A stretch of DNA of 64,000 nt from Candidatus Manganitrophus morganii (GCA_021651055.1 JAJHOH010000001.1:2418001-2482000), one strand, 5' to 3'; counted from the stretch's first letter, positions 25,201 to 34,310 are shown. Notes: a model not told the origin generated them from the letters alone. Numbers and translations are program-made.

Positions 25201-27162
25201 CAGGTGATCCCAATTGGCTCCGCCATTGGTTGATTTAATTACCAAAGAATCGGTCCCGCCGTCATAAAGAGTGGGAATCTCAAAGTTACCCGCATAAAGA
25301 GTGTTGGGATTATTGGGATCAATTGCGAGTGACTTATCGGAACCCGGGCTTCCCCCGTTGGGAAGGACTTCTGTCCAAGAGGTGCCGCCATTGGTGCTCT
25401 TCGATATCTTTGCCGGCGTCGAGCTGACAAAATTGTCTCGGCTTGATGCGTATACGTTGTCCCCGTCTACAGCAAGTGCTCTGACATCTTTCCCGTTGAT
25501 CCCGCCGGCAAGCGCCGTCCAGTTGTTTCCGCCGTCGGTCGTTTTATAGACGTTTGATCCCCCTGCCGCATAGGCGGTTCCCTCGGTTGTTTCATCTGCC
25601 GCGACTGCGAAGAGACTGGTTCCCGACAACCCTCCGACGGATGCCCAGTTTATTAATGCCGTCGCGACCTCACGGGAGCCTGGCCCTTCAGTACCGCCGT
25701 CTACCGCCGTGATGACAAAATGATAGGTTCGGTTCGGCGTTAAGCCGGTTAATGTATACGGACCGGTCACGCCGCTCCGCTTTCTTCCCCCCCTTAGTGT
25801 TGCAAAGTTTTCTTTCGTCAGGCCCGATTGCTCGGAAATGTAGAGATTATAAGAATCGGCGCCGAGGATTTGGTCCCAGTTGATTGTGATTTGGTTTGCG
25901 CCCGGCGCCAGGGTGACCAGAAGCGGAGGAACCAGCTGCTGCGCGTCGGCCGGAGCGGTTCCGGTGAAGCGAAAGACCTCACTGTCGGCGTCGCCGTCAT
26001 TGCTGAGCCCGATCCAATGGACGAATCCATCCGCCAACCAAGGAAGACAGCAAGGGCTTCCCAACTGGGTGACCACCGATGTCGAAGGGGTCGGATCGAT
26101 TGTTGCGATGCCGCTTCCATCGTGGTAACGAAACGAGCCGCCCAGGTCGGTCCAGAAAAGCTGCCCCCGATGAAGTTGAAAAGGATGTTCCGTCGTGATG
26201 CCTAAATCGGTCGGCCGGTTAGTCGTGTCGGTCAATTGAACCCCGCCGTTGAAAATAATATGGACATCGGTCCCGTTGGCGTTGCCATGCAGCCAAGCGA
26301 TGTGTCGCCCGTCGGTCCGCGGGGAGAAGTTCCCGAAAGAGGCGTCCGTGTCGGTTGTCAGTTGAACGGGCGCGGGGTTCTCGGCCGTGCTGTCATAGAG
26401 GAGGATCTGTCTGATTCCATTAACAACCTTCTCATAGACCAAGCGGCCATGTTGAAGATGGAACCCGCGAAGGTTAGAACTCAAACTGTTTTCATCGGCA
26501 GTATCGACAGTGATGATATTCGTCTCATTGTAAAACTGGAGATGATATGTCCCTGCCCCATCGTCAAACACCCACGCAGCTTGGCAATCGCTCGACGAAA
26601 CACGGGCCGCGCCGGGGACGGAAGCATTTCCAGTCAGGTTGATCGCAGCACCAGTCTGAGGATCGATTTTAAAGACATGGTTCGCCTCGCCAACCGTGAG
26701 AGGAACCCGGAACCGGATGAAAACACAACCATCCGAAACAGAGACCGCTTCCGGATTCATTGCGTTAGCGTTGATTGGATTTGTCGCGCTCACCTTTACG
26801 GGAGTCCCGCCGTTGACCCACACCCACACGTCATCCGTTCCCCTTCGCCAAGCTCCGATCACCTCGTCGGCAGAGGCGCCACTACCCAGTGTGAAAACGA
26901 CGTTGTCAATAGACCCGGCCGCCGCTGTGGTGTCTTGAACCGGATCAGTGCTGGTTCCATCGTGGAAAAAGACCGTGTTCGTCTGGTCATACCAGAGGAC
27001 TTTTCCTTGACTGGTGGCGCTGTTCCGAAGGCTCCACCCTTCGTCATTGGCGTTGGTGGTGATCTGCGCGGCCGCTTCCGCCTTTTCGGTGAATGTAAGT
27101 GGGGATAATATGAGGGAAAGGAAGAGGGACAGAAAAGTATAGCGAAGGTTCTTGTGAATCAT
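22222..27162 (-). CDS. Giant secreted protein: two tandem propeller proteins fused in one frame, with a CXXCH motif
   Basis: The frame has 1646 residues from the ATG at 27162 (MIHKNLRYTFLSLFLSL, signal peptide ending TEKAEAAA). The first half (to about residue 1010) has a WD/TolB-like propeller, a fibronectin III domain (about 420-510), an Asp-box (BNR) propeller rich in TDGGNNW-type repeats (about 510-820), a DUF11 domain, a Gly-rich stretch with one Cys, then FDPTLIGAILMLLSWRRL, which resembles a C-terminal sorting tag. Then a second signal-like segment (KLWIFSFMALALAAPNF) begins a second unit: CKLCH haem motif (1061-1065), DSDGDGFSNL calcium-type motif, a NEW3-like domain, a second Asp-box propeller very like the first, a Gly-rich stretch with Cys, a transmembrane segment and Arg-Lys. 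The last codons run antisense through tRNA-Arg. Function unknown; probably cell-surface or exported. Confidence 0.7.
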   Translation of the reverse strand: MIHKNLRYTFLSLFLSLILSPLTFTEKAEAAAQITTNANDEGWSLRNSATSQGKVLWYDQTNTVFFHDGTSTDPVQDTTAAAGSIDNVVFTLGSGASADEVIGAWRRGTDDVWVWVNGGTPVKVSATNPINANAMNPEAVSVSDGCVFIRFRVPLTVGEANHVFKIDPQTGAAINLTGNASVPGAARVSSSDCQAAWVFDDGAGTYHLQFYNETNIITVDTADENSLSSNLRGFHLQHGRLVYEKVVNGIRQILLYDSTAENPAPVQLTTDTDASFGNFSPRTDGRHIAWLHGNANGTDVHIIFNGGVQLTDTTNRPTDLGITTEHPFQLHRGQLFWTDLGGSFRYHDGSGIATIDPTPSTSVVTQLGSPCCLPWLADGFVHWIGLSNDGDADSEVFRFTGTAPADAQQLVPPLLVTLAPGANQITINWDQILGADSYNLYISEQSGLTKENFATLRGGRKRSGVTGPYTLTGLTPNRTYHFVITAVDGGTEGPGSREVATALINWASVGGLSGTSLFAVAADETTEGTAYAAGGSNVYKTTDGGNNWTALAGGINGKDVRALAVDGDNVYASSRDNFVSSTPAKISKSTNGGTSWTEVLPNGGSPGSDKSLAIDPNNPNTLYAGNFEIPTLYDGGTDSLVIKSTNGGANWDHLPNSTVQGAELGANAIVFDSAGVVYVGGSGTPNVAKSNNGGITWTDIRIPGTSMFVYSLAVHPTNTSILYAGTSQGMHKSADGGTSWMKKNTGLPELPPAVRALLIDPADPKYIHAGTSEGYYYTLDGGETWTAGNNGSLTSSETVYGLALTPSRNLIAATSNGLFLLDLSAEPTTTVVSDLALSSTVTPNSVSTGENLAYQITVTNQGPEAATSVVVTMTLTAGTSLVSAEPQGACQGTDTVTCNLGVIDNGANIVVTIVVAPSVAGDLNQQAQVSTGSTDPNGANNSVSMSATVSGGSGGNGGGAGVDPGGDDGNDGVSTGGSDGGGGGGCAMKNGGEFDPTLIGAILMLLSWRRLTRNKLVQLKLWIFSFMALALAAPNFVDASPTNLADFNSKYNTSSTTLNHCKLCHVNANSASSITAVRPLTSYGADYLAQGRNAASFTTIEPKDSDGDGFSNLTEIQTPTFPGDAANKPTITVGITPTSGTRFDNPGATVSFTLMVTNAGNATDSYNVTVTGNAWTTTPPASIGPVSASGTADFTVTVAIPADATEGDSDAATIKVISQSASTQSATAIVTTTAFTALSFGDWSSVGGVSGTTFHTVAADITNDGTAYAAGGSNVYKTTDGGNNWTVLAGGISGKDVRALAVEGLTVYASSRDIFGVTPAKILKSVNGGGSWTEVLSDGGSPGEQNKSLAIDPIDSNTVYAGNFQIPSVYNAGPDSLVIKSANRGANWSHLPNSTAVGAALGAYAIAIDSARVIYAGGSGTPNLAKSTNGGSTWSDIPIAGVSVFVYSLTIDSTNPQTIYAGTRDQGVFKSTDGGTVFSPVNTGLPAILPTIYALLIHPDEHDQIFAATSAGLYFSPDGGDHWVARSNELTASAQSIRALAVTPSLILIGATEDGLFILDLSSPTTGTGGSGGTGGSTGGGGVISPVGPGGTSGGGGGGCALGGDGAADALLPGLFCFALAALVWRKCFLKDKKYGAPGRNRTYSQ
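22470..23433. repeat. Second copy of a ~0.96-kb Asp-box propeller repeat
   Basis: This stretch encodes the second propeller (from WSSVGGVSGTTFHTVAADI to GLFILDLSSP) and is closely similar, in DNA and protein, to 24680-25645. Identical stretches include YAAGGSNVYKTTDGGNNW and GKDVRALAV. It is an internal duplication within the giant gene. Confidence 0.85.
24680..25645. repeat. First copy of the ~0.96-kb Asp-box propeller repeat
   Basis: Encodes WASVGGLSGTSLFAVAADE to GLFLLDLSAEP, the paralogue of 22470-23433. Several Asp boxes of the form Ser/Thr-X-Asp-X-Gly-X-X-Trp are visible, for example TDGGNNW, TNGGTSW, TNGGANW and NNGGITW. Confidence 0.85.
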
Positions 27163-27279
27163 TAGAAAGGCTCCCGGGCTAGACGATATCGATACGAAAA
27201 CGCCCGGGCGGTTCCTTTCGCCCAAATCTTGAATGCGCCTCTTGCGCGGGTGACGGCGTAACGGATATAAGGGAGCTTT

Positions 27280-27308
27280 ATTCTAGAGGAAGTGAAAAGA
27301 GATATCAA
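27280..27308 (-). promoter_or_regulatory. Promoter of the giant secreted protein gene
   Basis: On the minus strand: -35 TTGATA (27308-27303), a 17-bp spacer and -10 TAGAAT (27285-27280). The leader to the ATG at 27162 is about 110 nt and contains small GC-rich hairpins (for example GCGC-AAGAG-GCGC and GGGCG-AAAGGAAC-CGCCC). No known riboswitch was recognised in it. Confidence 0.65.
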
Positions 27309-27415
27309 TCATTATCTACTTTAGGGATAATTGAGCGCGGCATCAAAAAGGCAAAAGGCGGGACGCGGGGTCGCGGTTCAATCCCTGGAGGGGACCCATT
27401 GTTCTATTCTAAAAA

Positions 27416-27928
27416 TTAGAATACTCGGGAAAAGGGTTTCCTTAAGTAGACCTGAGGCTTCGTCGGGGTCCAATCCGGCTCAAATTCCATGTGTTTTCCG
27501 GCGAATGCGGCGACTTCCTCTCCGAGGATCAAATAACAGCCTTCCGTGACCAATGGGGCATATGTCTGAATTTCAACGATCGGATGCTGCCGAAGGCCGT
27601 CTTCTAAAATAACCATGACCTTGTCCCTGGGGTGGATCATTTTTTTAATCGAATCGAGCACGGACGAATCGAGCAGGTTCCCTTCGATGTAACGAACATT
27701 GCTTTTCTGCGGCAGGTTTTTCGCGTCTTTGACGACGGTGATGACGGAGAGATCGCTGTCGATCTTTTTAAGAATGGAAGCGGAATAAAGGACGGAGTAC
27801 TTATCTTTGGTTCCGATTTGGATCACCCACTTCGGTTTTGTCTCTAAAAAGACCTCGGTGATCAGCCAATCCCACGGACTTTTCGTTTTAACCCCGTTAT
27901 AGCCGATTGTCGCTTCGTTGACCTGCAT
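27416..27928 (-). CDS. CmcI-like methyltransferase-fold protein, unknown substrate
   Basis: The protein has 170 residues from the ATG at 27928, with GGAGGG close upstream. The pattern WVIQIGTKDKYSVLYSASIL, then DLSVITVVKDAK, VRYIEGNLLDSSVLDSIKK, DKVMVILEDGLRQHPIVEI and YAPLVTEGCYLILGEE resembles the Rossmann core of the CmcI/cephalosporin hydroxylase family, which also occurs in glycan and rhamnosyl methyltransferase contexts. It is shorter than typical CmcI proteins and the glycine motif of SAM binding is weak (GTKDK). It is a single gene between pyrE and the giant secreted protein. No strong promoter or terminator was seen in 27929-28171. Confidence 0.55.
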   Translation of the reverse strand: MQVNEATIGYNGVKTKSPWDWLITEVFLETKPKWVIQIGTKDKYSVLYSASILKKIDSDLSVITVVKDAKNLPQKSNVRYIEGNLLDSSVLDSIKKMIHPRDKVMVILEDGLRQHPIVEIQTYAPLVTEGCYLILGEEVAAFAGKHMEFEPDWTPTKPQVYLRKPFSRVF

Positions 27929-28171
27929 CCATCCCTCCGCAAATCTTGTTAAAAATACCAAGTTGGTCGTTTTTGAACGTAATGCAACTCACATGCCTTG
28001 AACGGATGGAGCAACTCCATGCGCAGCAAGAAATAAATGGCTATTTTGGGGAGAATGGAGTGAAGAGGCCTTTATCCATTTGCAGAATTCTTCAAAAAAG
28101 TGAAAATTTTTTCCTGTGGAGATCCTAATGAAGGTTTCAGAGGGTGCTCTTTGAAAAAAAGAGGCGGGGGA

Positions 28172-28753
28172 TTATTTCTTTTGAAATCGGATGAGGCGCA
28201 TGAAGTCGTCGATGGTATAGAGCGATTCGAATCCGATTCCATCTGCGGCGATCCGCTCTGCTCCCCCTTCCTTTCGATCGATCAGGGCAATTACTTTCAA
28301 AACCGAGTAGCTTTCTTTCCGGAGCGCCTCGATCGTTCGAACCGTGGAGCCTCCGGTGGTGACGACATCTTCGACGACCACGAGCTTGGCATTGGGCTGG
28401 AGGGCCCCTTCCACCTGCTGCTCGCTGCCATGTCCCTTCGGTTCTTTTCGGACGATGAAGGCGGGGATCGGCTTGTTTTTGAGGAAGCTGATCAGGGAGA
28501 CGGCGGTGGCGATCGGATCGGCCCCCAGGGTCATTCCGCCGACCCCTTCGACCGGAAGACTTTTAATCCGATCGAAGATCTGCTCTCCGATGAGGAAGGC
28601 CCCTTCGGGATCGAGCGAAACCTTTTTGCAGTCGATATAGAAGGAGCTCATCTTCCCGGAGGTGAGCTTGAAGGTAGGTACCTCGCTGTAGCGGAAGGCC
28701 CGTTGGAAGAGGAGTTCGAGGAGCTTGTCGCGGTCGGAGCGGGAGAGAAACAT
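28172..28753 (-). CDS. pyrE: Orotate phosphoribosyltransferase
   Basis: The protein has 193 residues if started at the ATG at 28753 (MFLSRSDRDKLLELL). KLTSGKMSSFYIDCKKVSLDPEG and IGEQIF match OPRTase; GGMTLGADPIATAVSLIS follows, and the PRPP-binding motif is VVVEDVVTTGGSTVRTIEA. The enzyme makes orotidine 5'-phosphate from orotate and PRPP in pyrimidine synthesis. The start is uncertain because no clear Shine-Dalgarno precedes 28753. The longer reading from 28855 would run into the palindromic repeat and is unlikely. Confidence 0.9.
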   Translation of the reverse strand: MFLSRSDRDKLLELLFQRAFRYSEVPTFKLTSGKMSSFYIDCKKVSLDPEGAFLIGEQIFDRIKSLPVEGVGGMTLGADPIATAVSLISFLKNKPIPAFIVRKEPKGHGSEQQVEGALQPNAKLVVVEDVVTTGGSTVRTIEALRKESYSVLKVIALIDRKEGGAERIAADGIGFESLYTIDDFMRLIRFQKK

Positions 28754-28825
28754 ACTTATTGCATACCCGATTTCCAATCGGTAGTCAAGCATTTCCATGA
28801 TATCGTGGCCGTCATTTGAACCGAC

Positions 28826-28906
28826 GTAGGGGCGAGGCGCTTCCTCGCCCTGCACTCGTCCTGGTTTTCCCTGCCTGTCCGGGGCGACCCGCCGGGTCGC
28901 CCCTAC
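28826..28906. repeat. Bipartite GTAGGGGC palindromic element (two hairpins)
   Basis: Outer GTAGGGGCGA and TCGCCCCTAC are exact complements. Internal hairpins: GGGCGAGG with CCTCGCCC at left, and GGGGCGACCCG with CGGGTCGCCCC at right. It lies between the divergent pyrE and valS genes. Confidence 0.85.
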
Positions 28907-28983
28907 AAACCGGTAAACCGTTTACAACCTCCGGCGGCCCATGTTAATATAACCGACTCAAATCTTGTTTGCTGGGATCGACC

Positions 28984-31710
28984 ATGTCACAAGAAATTTT
29001 GGAAAAAGTGTACGACCCCAAGCGGGTCGAAGAAAAGTGGGTCGCCTTCTGGGAAAAGGAGCGGCTTTTCCATGCCGAGCCCGAGTCGGACCGCCCCTCT
29101 TTCTCGATGGTGATCCCCCCGCCGAACGTGACCGGTTCCCTCCATGTGGGGCATGCCCTCAACAATACACTCCAAGATATATTGGCCCGTTGGAAGCGGA
29201 TGCGCGGCTTTAATGTGCTCTGGGTTCCCGGCATGGATCACGCCGGGATCGCCACGCAGAATGTCGTCGAGCGTCAGCTCGCGAAAGAGGGGCTCGACCG
29301 ACATCAGCTCGGACGGGAGGATTTTATCAAACGGGTCTGGCAGTGGAAGGAGCACTCCGGCGGGACGATCCTGCGCCAGCTCAAGCGCCTGGGGGCGTCA
29401 TGCGACTGGGAGCGCGAACGGTTTACCTTGGACCCGGGACTCTCCGCCGCCGTCCGGGAAGTGTTTGTCCGGCTCCATCAAGAAGGGCTGATCTATCGGG
29501 CCGAGCGTCTGATCAACTGGTGCCCGCGCTGCCAGACGGCGCTCTCCGATATCGAAGTGGAGCATGAAGAGACCCGCGGCAAGCTCTACCGGATCGACTA
29601 CCCGCTGGCCGATCATCCCGATCAGAAAGTCACGGTCGCCACCACCCGGCCGGAGACGATGCTCGGAGATACGGCGGTCGCCGTTCACCCTGAGGATGAA
29701 CGGTATCAAAAACTGATCGGGAAAAAGGTCCGTCTTCCCCTGACCGGGGCCGAGATCCCGGTTATTGCCGATTCGGTGGTCGACCGGACCTTCGGGACCG
29801 GGGCGGTCAAGGTGACCCCGGCCCACGATTTCAACGACGAGGCGATCGGAAGGCGCCATCAGCTCCCTTTCGAGAATATTCTGACTCAGGATGCACATCT
29901 GGCAAAGACCTCTCGGACCGGCCGATACGCAGGGATGACGATTTCCGAGGCTCGAAATCAGGTTGTCCAGGATCTCGAAAAAGAGGGGCTCCTTCACGGG
30001 ATCGAAGAACATACCCATGCCGTCGGGCGATGTTACCGCTGCAAAACGGTGGTGGAGCCGTTTGTCTCGACGCAGTGGTACGTCCGGATCAATGATCCGA
30101 AGAACTCGCTCGCGGCCCCGGCGATCGACGCGGTCCGTCAAAAGAAGATCCGGCTGATTCCCGAAAGCTGGGAGCCGAACTATTTCGGCTGGATGGAGAA
30201 TATTCAGGACTGGTGCATCTCGCGGCAGATCTGGTGGGGGCATCAGATTCCGGCTTGGTACTGTCTGAAAGAGGCTGATAAAGAACCGATCGTTGCCCTG
30301 ACCCCGCCGGAGAAATGTCCCCGCTGCGGATCGACCGAGCTGCGGCAAGACCCCGACGTCCTCGACACCTGGTTCTCCTCGGCGCTCTGGCCCTTCTCCA
30401 CCCTCGGCTGGCCGCCGGAGGACCAGCCCGACCCCCGGAAACGGAAAGAGGCGGAACAGTTATTGAAGAGTTTCTATCCGACTTCGACGCTGGTCACCAG
30501 CTTTGATATCCTCTTTTTCTGGGTGGCCCGAATGGCGATGATGGGGCTTCATTTCATGAAAGAGGTTCCCTTCCGGGATGTCTACATCCACCCCCTCGTC
30601 CGCGATGCCGAGGGGCAGAAGATGAGCAAATCGAAGGGAAACGTCATCGACCCGCTCGAGATCATGGACCGGTTCGGGACCGATGCCCTTCGGTTTACCC
30701 TGGCGGCGATGGCTTCGCCGGGTCGGGATGTGAAGCTCGCCGAGGAGCGGATCGAAGGCTACCGGAACTTCGCCAATAAGCTCTGGAACGCCGCGCGATT
30801 TATCCTGATGAATCTCCCTGAAGGAGGGGTGACCGGGCCGGCGCCCGGGCTTGCGGAGCGATCTCCTGCCGACCATTGGATTACCAGCCGGCTTCATCGG
30901 GCCATCGGATCGATCAACGATTCGCTGGAGCGTTACCGGTTCGATGAGGCGGCGCAGGCGCTTTATCAATTCATTTGGCATGAGTTCTGCGATTGGTACC
31001 TGGAACTGGCCAAGGTCGATCTTCAGGGAGGAAGCGAGGCCGAGAAGCGGGCCACGGCCCATACCCTCAGCGAGACTTTCAGTGCGCTGTTGCAGCTGCT
31101 TCATCCATTGATGCCGTTTATCACCGAGGAGCTGGCGGTCCACTTTCCCCGCCAAGCGAAGAGCTTGGCTGTTGCCCCTTACCCAACGTCTGATTCGACG
31201 AAGGTGAATCCGGTGATCGAGGAGATTGTCCAAGAGATCGTCATCGAGACGGTCGTAAGGATTCGGAATCTTCGCGGAGAGATGAACATTCCTCCGTCAG
31301 AAGAACTGGCGGTCAATATTAGCGCGAACAATGAACGGGCGCGTGATCTCTTCCGAAATCATCTCCCCTATATCCAACGGTTGGCGCGTCTTTCCGAGCC
31401 AACCATTGGGATCGACATGCCCTTGCCCAAGCAGGCGGCCACGGTGTTGACGGATATGGCGAAGGTTTACATTCCAGTCGATGAAGCCCGCCTGCGGAAG
31501 GAGATCGATCGTCTGGAAAAGGCAATGGCGAAGCTCGACAAAGAGCTCGAGCCTGTGGAACGAAAATTTCAGGACCAGAATATCATGACCAAGGCGCCAA
31601 AAGAGGTCATCGCCAAGCTGGAAACGCAGCGGGCAGATTTGCAAGCAAAGAGAGCGAAGTTAAATGAGGATCTCCGCCGGTTCCGCGAAATGATCTCAGG
31701 GTCGGAATAA
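28984..31710 (+). CDS. valS: Valyl-tRNA synthetase
   Basis: The protein has 908 residues. The class I HIGH motif appears as [15 protein letters not shown] and KMSKS as [18 protein letters not shown]. The editing domain has [19 protein letters not shown] and [23 protein letters not shown] and [16 protein letters not shown]-like sequence ([16 protein letters not shown]) are ValRS-specific. The C-terminal 70 residues form the expected coiled-coil arm. It attaches valine to tRNA-Val. Start at ATG 28984; the ORF opens at 28969 but that start adds five unconserved residues. It overlaps nadC by one base. Confidence 0.96.
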   Translation: MSQEILEKVYDPKRVEEKWVAFWEKERLFHAEPESDRPSFSMVIPPPNVTGSLHVGHALNNTLQDILARWKRMRGFNVLWVPGMDHAGIATQNVVERQLAKEGLDRHQLGREDFIKRVWQWKEHSGGTILRQLKRLGASCDWERERFTLDPGLSAAVREVFVRLHQEGLIYRAERLINWCPRCQTALSDIEVEHEETRGKLYRIDYPLADHPDQKVTVATTRPETMLGDTAVAVHPEDERYQKLIGKKVRLPLTGAEIPVIADSVVDRTFGTGAVKVTPAHDFNDEAIGRRHQLPFENILTQDAHLAKTSRTGRYAGMTISEARNQVVQDLEKEGLLHGIEEHTHAVGRCYRCKTVVEPFVSTQWYVRINDPKNSLAAPAIDAVRQKKIRLIPESWEPNYFGWMENIQDWCISRQIWWGHQIPAWYCLKEADKEPIVALTPPEKCPRCGSTELRQDPDVLDTWFSSALWPFSTLGWPPEDQPDPRKRKEAEQLLKSFYPTSTLVTSFDILFFWVARMAMMGLHFMKEVPFRDVYIHPLVRDAEGQKMSKSKGNVIDPLEIMDRFGTDALRFTLAAMASPGRDVKLAEERIEGYRNFANKLWNAARFILMNLPEGGVTGPAPGLAERSPADHWITSRLHRAIGSINDSLERYRFDEAAQALYQFIWHEFCDWYLELAKVDLQGGSEAEKRATAHTLSETFSALLQLLHPLMPFITEELAVHFPRQAKSLAVAPYPTSDSTKVNPVIEEIVQEIVIETVVRIRNLRGEMNIPPSEELAVNISANNERARDLFRNHLPYIQRLARLSEPTIGIDMPLPKQAATVLTDMAKVYIPVDEARLRKEIDRLEKAMAKLDKELEPVERKFQDQNIMTKAPKEVIAKLETQRADLQAKRAKLNEDLRRFREMISGSE

Positions 31711-32567
31711 TGGAGCCGTTTCTTTTAAAAAAACTGGTCGAGCGTGCCCTGGCCGAAGATCTTTCTTATGGCGATCGAACGACTGAAGCGCTCTTTCACC
31801 GTCCGGTTCCAGCGGTCGGCGAAATCATCGCCAAAGGAGATCTCGTCGTCGCCGGGCTCGATGTTGTTCAGACGGTCTTCGAACTCCTCGATCCAACGAT
31901 TCGGATTGAGGCCCACATCGCTGCCGGGCAGAAGGCCAAACCGGGCGATTCAATCGGATCGGTCTACGGTGACGGACGGCTTCTTCTCAAGGGGGAGCGA
32001 ACCGCGCTGAATTTTCTTCAGCGTCTTTCGGGCGTCGCCACCCAGACCCGGCGGTTTGTCGATCAGGTAGCCGGCACCGGGGCGAAGATCGTTGATACAC
32101 GGAAGACCACCCCGGGACTTCGAATGCTGGAGAAAGAGGCGGTCCGGCTCGGCGGCGGATGGAACCATCGGTTCCACTTGGGGGATATGGTTTTGATCAA
32201 GGACAACCACATCGCCCTGGCGGGCGGGGTTGCGAATGCTTTGAAGGAGGCGCATGCATCGCTCTCCCATCCTTTCAAAATCGAGGTGGAGACGACGACC
32301 CTGGCGGAGGTGAAAGAGGCGCTCCAAATCGGCGCCGAGATCATCCTCCTCGATAACATGTCGCTCACTGAAATAAAACAATCGGTCGAGTTGATCCGAA
32401 AAAGCGCTTCCGGTGTGAAGATCGAGGTCTCCGGCGGCGTTCGGCTGGAGAACGTGGCGGCGATTGCCGGGTGCGGCGTCGATATGATCTCGGTGGGAGC
32501 GTTGACCCATTCGGCGCCTGCGGTCGATATCAGCTTTGAAATGAAACCCCATTCGGAAAAGAAATAG
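31710..32567 (+). CDS. nadC: Nicotinate-nucleotide pyrophosphorylase (carboxylating)
   Basis: The protein has 285 residues, the usual length. EDLSYGDRTTEALF near the start, LNFLQRLSGVATQTRRFVD, IVDTRKTTPGLRMLEKEAVRLGGGWNHRFHLGDMVLIKDNHI and the C-terminal EVSGGVRLENVAAIAGCGVDMISVGALTHS are diagnostic of NadC. It converts quinolinate and PRPP to nicotinate mononucleotide in NAD synthesis. Its ATG overlaps the valS stop (TAATG), so the two are coupled. Confidence 0.95.
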   Translation: MEPFLLKKLVERALAEDLSYGDRTTEALFHRPVPAVGEIIAKGDLVVAGLDVVQTVFELLDPTIRIEAHIAAGQKAKPGDSIGSVYGDGRLLLKGERTALNFLQRLSGVATQTRRFVDQVAGTGAKIVDTRKTTPGLRMLEKEAVRLGGGWNHRFHLGDMVLIKDNHIALAGGVANALKEAHASLSHPFKIEVETTTLAEVKEALQIGAEIILLDNMSLTEIKQSVELIRKSASGVKIEVSGGVRLENVAAIAGCGVDMISVGALTHSAPAVDISFEMKPHSEKK

Positions 32568-32575
32568 GAGAAGAC

Positions 32576-33412
32576 GTGGCGCTGGATTTGGAAAGAATTG
32601 AAAAGCACTGCCGCAGCCACACCAAGGTTCGCGAGTGGGTACGGGAAATTATGTTGTTTGATCGGGTCGATTCGACCAATCGAATTGCCCTTGAGATGGC
32701 GTCGCAGGGTCTTCCGGGCGGAATCGTGATCCTGGCCGAGGCTCAGGAGAAGGGAAAGGGGCGGCTCGGCCGGGAGTGGTTTTCGCCGGAAGGGATGAAT
32801 CTTTACTTCTCACTCTTACTCCGTCCGTATCAACCGGCGCGCGACTTTCCCCTCTACTCGCTGGCGACCTCGGTCGCCCTCATTGAGGCGATTCAGCGGA
32901 CCACCGGATTGGCCGTTCAGATCAAATGGCCGAACGATGTTGTCCTGGAAGATAAAAAGTTGGCGGGCATTTTGTTGGAGTCCGAAGTCAGGGGGGACCA
33001 ATCGCCCTCCTTGGTGGTAGGCGTCGGGGTGAACGTCAATATCGGCTTAACCGACTTTCCGCCGGAGCTCCAGAAGAGCGCCACCTCCCTCCGGATTGCC
33101 CTAGGCCAGCCGGTCGATCGGGCCGATCTTTTAATTGAACTGTTCAATCAGTTGGTGGAACAATACCGGCTTGTGGACGACAAAGCCCTCCTGATCCAGG
33201 CCGTCAGACAACACTGCCAAACCTTGGGGAGACGTGTCCGCGTCCAGACCGCCCGCCAGGAGTTTGAAGGTTGGGCGGAGGATCTTCAAGAGGATGGGGC
33301 GCTGCTGATCCGGATGGGAGATGGAAACCAGCGGCGGATCTTGGTCGGAGATGTGACCCATCTTCGAGAAGTAAAAGACCCCTCCGCACATGGACGAAGC
33401 ACCCCTGCATAG
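32576..33412 (+). CDS. birA: Biotin--[acetyl-CoA-carboxylase] ligase, class I (no DNA-binding domain)
   Basis: The protein has 278 residues from a GTG with AGGAG upstream. The biotinyl-AMP binding motif GKGRLGREWFSPEGMNLYFS, the catalytic-core LQ/IKWPNDVVLEDKKLAGILLE motif (here VQIKWPNDVVLEDKKL) and VVGVGVNVNI are present, followed by the small SH3-like C-terminal domain. The N-terminus lacks the winged-helix repressor domain of E. coli BirA, so it is a ligase only. It biotinylates acyl-CoA carboxylase carrier proteins. It lies in the valS-nadC-birA-coaX operon. Confidence 0.92.
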   Translation: MALDLERIEKHCRSHTKVREWVREIMLFDRVDSTNRIALEMASQGLPGGIVILAEAQEKGKGRLGREWFSPEGMNLYFSLLLRPYQPARDFPLYSLATSVALIEAIQRTTGLAVQIKWPNDVVLEDKKLAGILLESEVRGDQSPSLVVGVGVNVNIGLTDFPPELQKSATSLRIALGQPVDRADLLIELFNQLVEQYRLVDDKALLIQAVRQHCQTLGRRVRVQTARQEFEGWAEDLQEDGALLIRMGDGNQRRILVGDVTHLREVKDPSAHGRSTPA

Positions 33413-33418
33413 GCCGAG

Positions 33419-34204
33419 ATGAAACCGGAACGAAAACAATCGCTGCTGTTGGTGATCGATATCGGAAACACCAATGTGGTGTTTGGCATCTTCGAGCGAA
33501 AGAAGCTCGTCGGAGAATGGCGGGTCGCCACCCACCTTCACAAGACGGCCGATGAATATGGAATTCTGCTCATCGATCTTTTACTTGCCCAAAAAATCCC
33601 CCTCTCGAAGGTGAAGGGGGCGATTCTCTCGAGCGTCGTCCCCCCTTTGACGCCGGTCTTTCAGGAGATGACCCGAAAGTATTTCTCGCTCGATCCGATG
33701 GTCGTCACCCATTCGCTGAAAACCGGTCTTCAGATCAAATACGACCAGCCGAAAGAGATCGGCGCCGACCGGATTGTGAACGCCGCGGCCGCTTATCATT
33801 TCTACGGCGGCCCCGTCGTCATTGTCGATTTTGGAACGGCGACCACGTTTTGCGTTGTCTCGGAAACGGGAGACTACTTGGGCGGGGCGATCGCCCCCGG
33901 ACTGATCATTTCGGCCGATGCCCTTTTCTCCCGCGCCGCAAAACTCCCCCGTGTCGAGCTGATCAAGCCGAAGCGAATCATCGGAAGAGATACGGTCAGC
34001 AGTATGCAATCCGGAATGATCTTCGGATATGTCGGGCTGGTAAACGAAATCGTCCGCCGTATCCATCGGGAGATCGGAACGGAAGCGCTTGTGGTGGCCA
34101 CGGGGGGACTCTCCAATCTTATCGCGCCGGAATGCAGCACTATCCAAAAGGTGAGGCCCGCCTTGACGTTGGAAGGGCTCATGATTATTTATCATCTGAA
34201 TTAA
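33419..34204 (+). CDS. coaX: Type III pantothenate kinase
   Basis: The protein has 261 residues. The ATP/phosphate motif LVIDIGNTNVVFGIF, GADRIVNAAAAYHFYGGP, IVDFGTATTFCVV and YLGGAIAPGLIISADALF define CoaX, and ATGGLSNLIAP is the adenosine motif. It phosphorylates pantothenate in the first step of coenzyme A synthesis. It follows birA closely, the common birA-coaX pairing. Confidence 0.94.
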   Translation: MKPERKQSLLLVIDIGNTNVVFGIFERKKLVGEWRVATHLHKTADEYGILLIDLLLAQKIPLSKVKGAILSSVVPPLTPVFQEMTRKYFSLDPMVVTHSLKTGLQIKYDQPKEIGADRIVNAAAAYHFYGGPVVIVDFGTATTFCVVSETGDYLGGAIAPGLIISADALFSRAAKLPRVELIKPKRIIGRDTVSSMQSGMIFGYVGLVNEIVRRIHREIGTEALVVATGGLSNLIAPECSTIQKVRPALTLEGLMIIYHLN

Positions 34205-34281
34205 GTCGCCTTCAACTGAGTTGAGCCTGAACCATGGGTCGGTCCAAGCTGCGTTTTCCGGGAGAAATGGGGGAAATTTGC

Positions 34282-34310
34282 TTGACAGTGTGGGGATGAT
34301 TTGGTAGGGT
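34282..34310 (+). promoter_or_regulatory. Heat-shock operon promoter
   Basis: A perfect -35 TTGACA (34282-34287), a 17-bp spacer and a weak -10 TAGGGT (34305-34310). The CIRCE operator begins 2 bp downstream, covering the transcription start, as expected for HrcA repression. Confidence 0.65.

Noticed and set aside
27163-27273. c-di-GMP (GEMM) riboswitch in the leader of the giant secreted protein
   Set aside because: Small hairpins are present but the conserved GEMM core sequence was not found.
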